Below, one piece after another: positions 40,735-47,641 of a stretch of DNA of 47,641 nt. Position 1 is the stretch's first letter. Each line of letters begins with the position of its first letter. A program made the translations under genes and the position numbers. Origin of the DNA: UBA2329 sp964577215 (GTDB taxonomy: Bacteria > Bacteroidota > Bacteroidia > Chitinophagales > Saprospiraceae); NCBI GenBank assembly GCA_964577215.1, contig CAZNYK010000017.1, forward strand, positions 1 to 47,641, read 5' to 3'. The notes under the pieces were generated by a model. The model worked only from the letters and a program-made list of their open reading frames with translations. It was not told the DNA's origin and made no database searches.

Positions 40735-43700
40735 ATGGCGCAAAACTTGCTTTACCATCTCCTCGCGGATCTGACCGCTGCTTTGGAAGCAGAGGGATAT
40801 GACATGGGGACCGGTAAATATTTGCAGGTACAGGAATTGTTGCGCCATCTGCCTGCAGATACCCCGCCGGAACAACTGGAAAGCTTGCTTTGCCCCCTTT
40901 TTGCCCGCAACAGGCAAGAGCAGGAGCAGTTTTATCTTATTTTTCGCCATAGCCTGGCCCGCGCCCGGGCGGCAAGCGCTCCTCCTGAAAAACAGCCGCA
41001 TGCGCGCGAGATGAGAGTTTGGCGCAATTTATTGCTGGCAATGACCGCCGTGTTCGGGTTTATTGCCGGATACGTGCTGGATGTGGAAGTTTTTCAATCC
41101 TGGCGCAACCCCACGTTACTTATGGTGCTGGGCGCTGTGCTGGCTGCCGGATATTTCGTACGGCGCACGGTGAATTCCAGGAAAAAGCGGACTGCCTGGC
41201 TCGTTTTCCAGTTGCTCTCCATTGTCTCGGCTGTGGGCGTCAAACAGGTGCTCCGCCCCGTACCGCCTCCGCCTGTATACCCGGAATACCGGGAATTTGC
41301 CTTGCGCCCCGGCGACACCCTCGTACAGGATGTGCGAACTTTTCAGGGCGATTCGCTCCTGTATGCACAACTTGGTTCAGGGGCAACCGCAGGGACGGAT
41401 TCCACATTCGGCGCCTACTTCGTTGATCAAGAGGGACGCTTTACTTACATCGTACTCGATACCTTCGACTACTTTCGCGACACCATTTTTGTAGAGGCAT
41501 TTTTTGCTTCTACCCGCCGTGATACCACGTATTTTGTAATTGTTCTCCAGCCTGGTTTGGAAGACCTGGCCTTGATAAAAGAGTCTTCCGCCATTGCGCT
41601 GGCCATTAAAGCGCCTCCCAATCCCCGGGCGATTGACGCCCTGCTGCCGCATTCGGGAAGAGTGTTTCTCATTCAGACCTACCGCAAATATGCATGGGTC
41701 ATCAAACTGTCCATGATAATTGCGGCGGCCACAGCCATTTGGGCTTTGCTGCAATGGCGCGAACGGCGACGCCGTTTCCTCAGCGCAGTGGTACAGGAAA
41801 GGACGGGGCCGCCCTATACATGGAGCCCGCGGCTTGAAACCCCTTTTGACATCATTCCGGGCGATACAGCCCCGCTCCTGCTCAATTCTTTGCGGAGGCG
41901 CATTCGCGGCGATGCATTCTCATTGGACATAAAGGCGTCAGTACGGGCTACCATTGGTCGAATGGGTATGGCCACTTTCAAATACAAGCAACTCACTCAA
42001 CCTCCCGATTACCTGCTGCTCATTGACAGGCAAAGCCCCAACGACCATCGCGCCATGCTTTTCGACTGGCTATTCCGCAAATTTCAGGAACAGGAAGCTC
42101 CAGTGGTTCGCTTCTTTTTTGAGGGGGACATCCGGCTCTGCTTTGACGAGGAAAACCCCGGGGGAATACCCCTGCGCGAACTGCAACACCGCTACGGCAA
42201 CGCCAGGCTCTTGGTGGTCGGTCAGGGCCACCAATTCCTCAGTCCTCTGAGCGGCCGTTTGGAGCGATGGACTTCCATGCTCAGAGAGTGGCGCAGCCGG
42301 GCTTTGTTATCTCCGACGCCATTGCGCGCATGGGGACGCCGGGAAGAACGCCTCGGAGAGGTATTTTACGTCTTGCCTGCCACACAACAGGGATGGGGAG
42401 CCGCCATAGAACAGTTGGATGCCCTGGACCAGCAAACCCCCGGCGACCTGATCCGGCGTTTGGATGATGTGGCGCTCGATCCCATTCGCTTGGAAGGAGA
42501 TTTAATCCCGTCTTTGCGAAAGCACTTCGAGGAGCCGGTGGTGGAATGGATTGCCGCCTGTGCCGTTTATCCATTGTTGCATTGGGACATAACCCTCTTC
42601 CTGGGCAGCGAACTTGCCGGCCCCGAACAACGCCTGTTACACTTCGAGAATCTGCTGCAAATGACCCGGCTTCCTTGGTTCGTCAGCGGGCGAATCCCGG
42701 ATGAGGCCCGAATGGAGTTGATCGACTATCTGGCACAACGCGGCAGTGAAGGACGTATCCGGCAGGCACTTCACCGAATGCTTGAGCAGTCGGCCAAACC
42801 GGATCCGGCTTCGGCTGCGCACGAGGAATACCGGGTCAATGCGGCGCTGAACGAATTGGCCATTGCTTCGGATAAGAGAAAAAAGGCGCAACTGGAAAGC
42901 GAATTGCAGGGATATCAGTCTTCGGGATACGCCATGGATGCCGTGGCATTCCGGTACATGAAAAAGCAGGCTTCCCGAGGCATCGACTTTGTGCTTCCCC
43001 GCTGGCTGGAGCGCATGGCTTCCCCGGTAAATGCGCTTAGCCCCTCCTGGAAGGATAAAGTGTGGGCGTTGCCTTTGTGGGCCTTATTTACCACCTTTGT
43101 ACTGTGGTATAATCCTCCCTTTGACCTGTGCAGCAAGGGAAAAGCAGTAGCTTTTGAAGGCTTGGAATTGTGTATTTCCACCCCTGGTGAAGAGCTGTTT
43201 TACCAGGAATTGCTTATTAAGGGATTGGTTGAAAAAGGTGATAAAGCCGCTGCAGACAGCCTGCTTGCCTATAGCCGGAGTTTGTTTCCCGGCTGTGTTT
43301 CTGACGACACTATCTCCTTCTTGCGCAATACCGCCGTGTACTACTACAATCAAGGCGTGAATGAGTCCATCCGCCTGCAAGTGGATTCCTCCTATCAATT
43401 AGACGCAGCGCCTCTTTGGCCGGAGTCCATGTGCGTCTGGTTTCGCAGTGCTTTCCTCCTTGATGCCGATGCCGGCGGAATTTCCGATGTGGATATCCTG
43501 GCGGCAGCAGGCCGCTGTATGGCCGGCGCTCCTGAAGATGAACTGCCCCAAGACCTGACGGTTCCTGTTGATGAATTGAAGCCGATTGTCGTTCGCGGCA
43601 GGGTAGTGGATGGCGGCAACGGCAGGGGTCTGAGCGGCGTAGCGGTTGGCGCGGGCGAATTCAAAGCAAGGAGCGACAGGCAGGGGTATTATGCTCTTGA

Positions 43701-44829
43701 ATTTCCCGGAGCCGCAGGAGGCAGAACACTAATGGTCGGTTTTGAACGACAGGGGTTTCAGTCGCGGCAGTTCACCTTCCAGATTGAACCGGGGTTCTCC
43801 CCGCCGGTGGTGGCGCTTTCTCCCCAAACGGCGATAGATACCCGGTTGCGCGTTTTCCGGAAAGGAGACTTTATGGGTTTGCAGGATGCTAAAGGGAATG
43901 TGGTTCTCGCGCCGGAATATCACTCAATAGAATATGATGCCGGCGGCGATTGGTACAGGCTGGAGCGCCGCTTGCGTTCGGGGCCCGTGTTCGGGTATGC
44001 AGATGCCGGCGGAAAAATGGTCATTCCCGTGAATTACCGGGAAATGGGCTTGCTGAAAGACGGATTGATCCGGGCGCGCAATGATGCCGGCTGGGGCTAC
44101 CTGAACCGCAGCGGGCAGACGGTCATACCTTTCCGGTATGCTTATGCTTCAGATTTTGTTCGGGGAAGCGCCGAGGTAGGCCTGGGATTGGATAAACAGC
44201 AGGTGCGTTTTACCATTGACAAATCGGGAAACTGCACGGCGAATTGCCCAACGGAAACTGCATTGCCTTCGGATCAAAAACCAACCCGCCTGTCCTTTTC
44301 CGGAGAGCTCATCTTGTACTTTGATGAAAACGAACCTTCGGCGCCGCTTGCTTCCTACGATGAGCTGTATGAAGCCTATTACGTTAAACGGACGCTTTTT
44401 GAGCGGCAGCAAACCAACATACAGCAGCAGAACAATATTGGAGGATACTCCGACATCAGCAGGTTCTTCGAGGCGGAGTTAAGGTCGGGCAAGGAGGAAA
44501 TGGAGCGACGCCTGCAGGAATTGGCCAATGCGCTTCAGTCCGGCCTGGCGCCCGGCGAGCAGATCGTCATGAGCATAGCCGGATTTTCAGACTACAAGGA
44601 AAAAGACCCCCAGGCACTGGCTAAGCGCCGGGCGGAAAGCGTAGAGGAATGGGCCATGCAGTTTGGCAAGCGGGCTTTGACGGCATTTAAAGATTCCGGA
44701 AAGCTGAGGATCGTCAGCGAAGGAAGGGGCGATCAGGGTATTCGGGGCAAGGAAGCTTCCGACTGGCTGCGAGATGCGCGTCAGCGCCGGGCCACGGTGC
44801 TGATATCGGTTCAAACGGCGAGGAAATAA
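40735..44829 (+). CDS. Giant five-TM protein: CoxE-like VWA module, carboxypeptidase-regulatory domain, WG repeats, OmpA-like domain
   Basis: 1364 residues. Predicted order: a helical head (1-85, LLCPLFARNRQEQEQFYLIF) resembling the N-terminus of CoxE-like VWA proteins; TM 97-114, 126-142 and 153-168; a periplasmic beta domain (180-318); TM 319-340; a cytoplasmic region (341-776) with a VWA-like core (LDIKASVRATIGRMG then PDYLLLIDRQSP at 425-435); TM 777-792; a periplasmic tail with a helical region (815-930), a CarboxypepD_reg-like domain (950-1017), three WG repeats (1040-1150) and an OmpA-like domain (1186-1362, SIAGFSDY, LAKRRAESV, ARQRRATVLISV). RRTVNSRKKR and RERRRR fit the positive-inside rule. 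The MIDAS motif D-x-S-x-S is degenerate (DRQSP). Inference: it links peptidoglycan or envelope state to a cytoplasmic AAA+ partner, not in the window. Confidence 0.7.
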   Translation: MAQNLLYHLLADLTAALEAEGYDMGTGKYLQVQELLRHLPADTPPEQLESLLCPLFARNRQEQEQFYLIFRHSLARARAASAPPEKQPHAREMRVWRNLLLAMTAVFGFIAGYVLDVEVFQSWRNPTLLMVLGAVLAAGYFVRRTVNSRKKRTAWLVFQLLSIVSAVGVKQVLRPVPPPPVYPEYREFALRPGDTLVQDVRTFQGDSLLYAQLGSGATAGTDSTFGAYFVDQEGRFTYIVLDTFDYFRDTIFVEAFFASTRRDTTYFVIVLQPGLEDLALIKESSAIALAIKAPPNPRAIDALLPHSGRVFLIQTYRKYAWVIKLSMIIAAATAIWALLQWRERRRRFLSAVVQERTGPPYTWSPRLETPFDIIPGDTAPLLLNSLRRRIRGDAFSLDIKASVRATIGRMGMATFKYKQLTQPPDYLLLIDRQSPNDHRAMLFDWLFRKFQEQEAPVVRFFFEGDIRLCFDEENPGGIPLRELQHRYGNARLLVVGQGHQFLSPLSGRLERWTSMLREWRSRALLSPTPLRAWGRREERLGEVFYVLPATQQGWGAAIEQLDALDQQTPGDLIRRLDDVALDPIRLEGDLIPSLRKHFEEPVVEWIAACAVYPLLHWDITLFLGSELAGPEQRLLHFENLLQMTRLPWFVSGRIPDEARMELIDYLAQRGSEGRIRQALHRMLEQSAKPDPASAAHEEYRVNAALNELAIASDKRKKAQLESELQGYQSSGYAMDAVAFRYMKKQASRGIDFVLPRWLERMASPVNALSPSWKDKVWALPLWALFTTFVLWYNPPFDLCSKGKAVAFEGLELCISTPGEELFYQELLIKGLVEKGDKAAADSLLAYSRSLFPGCVSDDTISFLRNTAVYYYNQGVNESIRLQVDSSYQLDAAPLWPESMCVWFRSAFLLDADAGGISDVDILAAAGRCMAGAPEDELPQDLTVPVDELKPIVVRGRVVDGGNGRGLSGVAVGAGEFKARSDRQGYYALEFPGAAGGRTLMVGFERQGFQSRQFTFQIEPGFSPPVVALSPQTAIDTRLRVFRKGDFMGLQDAKGNVVLAPEYHSIEYDAGGDWYRLERRLRSGPVFGYADAGGKMVIPVNYREMGLLKDGLIRARNDAGWGYLNRSGQTVIPFRYAYASDFVRGSAEVGLGLDKQQVRFTIDKSGNCTANCPTETALPSDQKPTRLSFSGELILYFDENEPSAPLASYDELYEAYYVKRTLFERQQTNIQQQNNIGGYSDISRFFEAELRSGKEEMERRLQELANALQSGLAPGEQIVMSIAGFSDYKEKDPQALAKRRAESVEEWAMQFGKRALTAFKDSGKLRIVSEGRGDQGIRGKEASDWLRDARQRRATVLISVQTARK

Positions 44830-44833
44830 AGGG

Positions 44834-45553
44834 CTATTCAGGTATCAGCTTTGTTTGGGCCGCGAGTTCGGCAATCAGCGCGTCTATTTCCCATGCGTCT
44901 TTAAGTTGGTATGGCCCGATTGCAGTGCGGCAAAGCGCTGAAAGATAAGCGCCGCTGCCCAGGGCCTTGCCGAAATCATAGGCTAAGGACCGTATATAAG
45001 TGCCTTTGCTGCATTGCACCTCAAAGTCTATTTCGGGCAGGGCTGACCGGGTGATCTCAAATCGTTCGATTGTGATGAGGCGGGGTTCTATGGCAATGCT
45101 TTCTCCTTTGCGGGCTTTCTTGTATAAAGGTTGGCCTTCCACCTTGATGGCAGAAAACATAGGGGGCGTTTGCAGGATTTGCCCAACAAATTGGAGTCTT
45201 GTACTTTCCAATAGTTCGGGAGAAATATGCCCGAAGGGAAAGCGCTCTGCCACTTCCGTTTCGGCGTCGTAAGAAGGGGTGACGGCTCCGAGCATCATGG
45301 TGCCGGTATAGGTTTTGTTCAGCGCCTGGTAGGAGTCAATGCTCCGGGTAGCCTTGCCGGTACATACAATAAGCAACCCGGTGGCCATGGGGTCCAAAGT
45401 GCCCGCATGGCCTACCTTGATGCTTTTTGATTGGAGAAGTTTTCTGAGCGTAAAGCGGATTTTGTTGACGACATCGAAAGAAGTCCAGCCTTTGGGCTTG
45501 TTGATGAGCAACATTTCACCGGCAAGGAAATCCCGGTGGGATCCCTCTTTCAT
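44834..45553 (-). CDS. truB: tRNA pseudouridine(55) synthase
   Basis: 239 residues. Makes pseudouridine 55 in the tRNA T-loop. LLINKPKGWTSFDVVNKIR near the N-terminus, KVGHAGTLDPMATGLLIVCTGKATR (46-70) with catalytic Asp54, YTGTMMLGAVTPSYDAE, PPMFSAIKVEGQPLYKKARKGE and CSKGTYIRSLAYDFG are all conserved. It follows the HTH gene by 4 bases and ends 4 bases from the convergent giant gene. Confidence 0.95.
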   Translation of the reverse strand: MKEGSHRDFLAGEMLLINKPKGWTSFDVVNKIRFTLRKLLQSKSIKVGHAGTLDPMATGLLIVCTGKATRSIDSYQALNKTYTGTMMLGAVTPSYDAETEVAERFPFGHISPELLESTRLQFVGQILQTPPMFSAIKVEGQPLYKKARKGESIAIEPRLITIERFEITRSALPEIDFEVQCSKGTYIRSLAYDFGKALGSGAYLSALCRTAIGPYQLKDAWEIDALIAELAAQTKLIPE

Positions 45554-45557
45554 ATCC

Positions 45558-45824
45558 TCAGTTTTCAGCAGCTCCGCCTTGGGATCCGGCGATCAACGCC
45601 TTGGCCAGATCAAGAATTGAAGTGTCTTCTATGTGAACAATACCGCCGTTCGGCCCCGGTTGGATATGAATCCCCGGAATGCTGCTGTCATCCTCGTATT
45701 TGGCAGCGCCGAAGTAATTGCGTACGGTTTGCTCGTCAATGTTGAGTTTTTCGGCAATGAGCTTTACACTGCCGGTAGGCAGCTTGTGTTTGATCTCGCG
45801 CAACTCATCAAAGGTAATATACAT
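45558..45824 (-). CDS. Small conserved HTH-like DNA-binding protein
   Basis: 88 residues. An N-terminal helical part, TFDELREIKHKLPTGSVKLIAEKLNIDEQTVRNYFGAAKYE, looks like a helix-turn-helix ('sets of rules' pattern: KLIAEKLNIDEQTVRNYF). The C-terminal half is a conserved GIHIQPGPNGGIVHIEDTSILDLAKALI. This small protein is common in Bacteroidota; the DNA target is unknown. It is the first gene of a two-gene operon with truB. Confidence 0.75.
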   Translation of the reverse strand: MYITFDELREIKHKLPTGSVKLIAEKLNIDEQTVRNYFGAAKYEDDSSIPGIHIQPGPNGGIVHIEDTSILDLAKALIAGSQGGAAEN

Positions 45825-45920
45825 AGTCAGGTAGTTTTGTGATAAAACAGTTTCTCAATTGGGGGAAAGGTAAGCCGGAATCACGATTTGTGCAAATGTT
45901 TAGGCGGATTTTTTTTCGGT

Positions 45921-47561
45921 TCAAAACCTCGCAGAAATGCCTATAAGCGCATTCAGCCCGAACACGGGGTAATGTTGCCAGCGTTGGCGCTGGTTGTTGG
46001 CCAAATTGTTGAGTTGGATGAACGCGCCGATGTTGTCGGTCAGGCGGTAATCTGCTCCCAGGCTAAGGTCGAAAAGAGCGTTGAGGTTTTTGGCATCCCC
46101 GTTAGCGTCTAAATAGGGCACTCCGTTTTCCAGGAACAAATCGGCCCTCACAGAGCCTTTTTGGTCGGCTGTAGTATATTTTGCACCTGCGCTGACGGTG
46201 AAAGAGGGCAAATGCCAGGCCTTGCCTTCCTTGCCGGCGTTGAAAAAGTTTTGCCGCAGCTTTCCATTGATCTCAAACCCTTTGAACAGAGGGGCCACCA
46301 GGGAAGCGTCTATGTAAACGATATCAATAGTGTCGTAGAGCACATTGAAGCGGGGGATGCTGTCGCCGTTCCATAGGAAAGTAGCTAAATTGTCGGTGGT
46401 TTTGTAGCCGGCCTGAACGCGGTAATCCACCCCCTCGATAACGCCCCGGATGCCGCCGAAGTAGTCGAAATACCGGGTGTTTTTTAATTGGTTGCGAGAG
46501 CTGACAAATGGGTTGTATGCGCTCAGGCTCCTGAAGGTGTTTTTTTGCAAAGAACCTTCGGCGCCCACGAAAACGTTCAGCACAGGCCCCAGTAGCCGGG
46601 CGGAAAGTTCCAGGTCGGGGAAGAAAAAGAATTCGTCTTCGTGGGAGACCAGGTTTAAACCAATTTTTGCCCTGAATGCGTCAGCGGAATAGGTGAAGTT
46701 GGGTTGCAAATAAAAGTTGTGCAGCGACTGTTTCGCCGTATCGCGGTAAGAGGTGAAATCAGTTCGCAGATTTACGCGAAAAGCATGGCGGTCTTGAATC
46801 CATTTGATAGCGCCGATCTTGAGGTCGAAACCGTTTTCTTTGGCGGCGTAGGAATCCTGGAGAAAGTAGAAATCTACGCCCGCCTGGTAGTTGAAATCTG
46901 CAACGGTGCGCTCCCCGTTGAAAATATTGGCGCCGATATCTACTATCGAAAAACGCTGGCGCACGTCTTCTTTGTCAAAGGATAAAGCGGTCGTATCACC
47001 GGCGTTGAGGTTGTTGTAACCATAAAAGAAAACATTGTCGGCAGTGTAGCGCGCCTTTCCGTTTACGGCAATGCCTTGTTCCAGGTAGAAAGTGCCGTCG
47101 ATTCCGGCACTGGTTTTGGAGAAACGCTGGTTTTCTATTTTGGCGTTATTGTTTGCGGAGTGGTGAAGCGCCCCAATACCGAAATTGTACTTTTTCTCCT
47201 GGGCAATGTGGTAGGATGCTTCCCCGTACAAGGAAGAAGGCAAGCCTCCGCCAAGGCGGGTGTAACCATTATACACTTTGGCTACGCTCTCGCCCCGCAT
47301 GGCCAAAGGCCGTATTTGCGGTGCGAGGTATTCCACGTTGACAGGGCGCCCGGTGATATTATATGTCTGGCGTTTAACCGCCGTATCGAGAGCCGGCAAT
47401 TCAGGCGCAAGGGGAATACGGTCGGTTTCCAAGAGCCGCGCGTCAAAACTTTTAATGATTTCCACTTGCTCGGTGGGGAGCGCGGTTTGCGCAAAGAGAG
47501 TGGCCGCAGCGCAGCACAGCACGATCGGCAAGACGATATATTTCCACATAGGATTTTTCAT
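45921..47561 (-). CDS. Outer-membrane beta-barrel protein, TonB-receptor-like
   Basis: 546 residues. Signal peptide 1-25 (MKNPMWKYIVLPIVLCCAAATLFAQ). About 70 residues follow without strands (EIIKSFDARLLETDRIPLAPELPALDTAVKRQTYNITGRPVNVEYLAPQIRPLAM); then many amphipathic strands, ending with a C-terminal Phe in FGLNALIGISARF as expected for outer-membrane insertion. It resembles the barrel part of TonB-dependent receptors but lacks a plug domain. The TTG at 47573 is in frame, but ATG 47561 is preferred. A heptamer repeat lies directly upstream. Function and ligand are unknown; the partner gene is probably beyond the window. Confidence 0.75.
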   Translation of the reverse strand: MKNPMWKYIVLPIVLCCAAATLFAQTALPTEQVEIIKSFDARLLETDRIPLAPELPALDTAVKRQTYNITGRPVNVEYLAPQIRPLAMRGESVAKVYNGYTRLGGGLPSSLYGEASYHIAQEKKYNFGIGALHHSANNNAKIENQRFSKTSAGIDGTFYLEQGIAVNGKARYTADNVFFYGYNNLNAGDTTALSFDKEDVRQRFSIVDIGANIFNGERTVADFNYQAGVDFYFLQDSYAAKENGFDLKIGAIKWIQDRHAFRVNLRTDFTSYRDTAKQSLHNFYLQPNFTYSADAFRAKIGLNLVSHEDEFFFFPDLELSARLLGPVLNVFVGAEGSLQKNTFRSLSAYNPFVSSRNQLKNTRYFDYFGGIRGVIEGVDYRVQAGYKTTDNLATFLWNGDSIPRFNVLYDTIDIVYIDASLVAPLFKGFEINGKLRQNFFNAGKEGKAWHLPSFTVSAGAKYTTADQKGSVRADLFLENGVPYLDANGDAKNLNALFDLSLGADYRLTDNIGAFIQLNNLANNQRQRWQHYPVFGLNALIGISARF

Positions 47562-47589
47562 TTTTAAGTTCAACCAAAAGGCCTTCCGC

Positions 47590-47641
47590 CCTTTAACCTT
47601 TAACCTTTAACCTTTAACCTTTAACCTTTAACCTTTAACCT
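47590..47641. repeat. Heptamer tandem repeat (CTTTAAC)n, at least seven units
   Basis: Seven perfect copies of CTTTAAC fill 47591-47639 and the repeat continues to the window edge, so its full length is unknown. It lies 29 bases upstream of the ATG of the outer-membrane gene (minus strand), in the 5' region. A 7-base unit can change by slippage and alter promoter spacing or the leader. Confidence 0.85.

Noticed and set aside
47590..47641. Telomere-like repeat
   Set aside because: The unit CTTTAAC is not a telomere unit (for example CCCTAAA), and the context is a bacterial chromosome.
1..47641. tRNA, rRNA, CRISPR arrays, transposases, prophage genes
   Set aside because: No TTCGAATCC-type arm in a cloverleaf context, no spaced repeats, no DDE or integrase motif was found when reading through; a tRNAscan or cmscan run would be needed to be sure about small RNAs.

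Overview
The window is chromosomal DNA of a Bacteroidota bacterium, most likely of the Saprospiraceae/Saprospiria branch (inference). The evidence: two secreted proteins end in type IX secretion (T9SS) type A sorting domains; several intergenic regions carry the Bacteroidota -7 element TAnnTTTG, and Shine-Dalgarno sites are mostly absent; and families typical of the phylum are present (DUF6089 barrel, DUF2795, 71-residue PspC, DUF4159 beside rsmE, HTH protein beside truB). It is mostly ordinary, densely packed chromosome. I found no rRNA, tRNA, CRISPR array, transposase or prophage.

Layout. 1-9.3 kb: a class I aminotransferase (3' end cut by the window edge), a GT39-type glycosyltransferase fused to TPRs, a methyltransferase, an acyl-CoA carboxylase carboxyltransferase, two nucleotide-sugar enzymes (UDP-glucuronate decarboxylase-like and dTDP-glucose 4,6-dehydratase) and an MltA lytic transglycosylase; much of this serves the envelope or surface polysaccharide. 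9.3-9.8 kb is a 549-base gap with a repeat-flanked hairpin, a promoter and a long, apparently structured leader containing two overlapping mini-ORFs. 9.8-18 kb: a PKD-like membrane protein, PspC, DUF4159 with RsmE, the site-2 protease RseP, a transglutaminase-like protein, DUF2795, an orphan helical protein, cytidylate kinase and a lipoprotein. 18-21 kb (minus strand): phosphatidylserine decarboxylase, DUF4340 and a zinc phospholipase C/S1-P1-like protein. 21-24.4 kb: a Pta-N-like ATPase, carboxynorspermidine decarboxylase and PrmC. 24.5-31.5 kb: a T9SS lamin-tail protein, a papain-like protein that has lost catalytic residues, an oxidoreductase with a phosphoesterase, PurB and a barrel protein. 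31.6-40 kb: a large BNR-repeat protein, a second T9SS protein, an IscA-type Fe-S protein, a DUF6089 barrel and a DUF2027-Smr protein. 40-47.6 kb: a methyltransferase coupled to a 1364-residue five-TM protein, TruB with a small HTH protein, and an outer-membrane barrel whose upstream region holds a heptamer tandem repeat that runs off the window.

The most unusual item is the 1364-residue protein at 40735-44829. It appears to combine a CoxE-like VWA module in the cytoplasm with a periplasmic carboxypeptidase-regulatory domain, WG repeats and an OmpA-like domain. Also worth following are the structured leader at 9.5-9.8 kb, the mirror-symmetric divergent promoter between rsmE and rseP, the papain-fold pseudoenzyme and the heptamer repeat at the right end. 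All family assignments come from reading the translated sequences; no database search was run.
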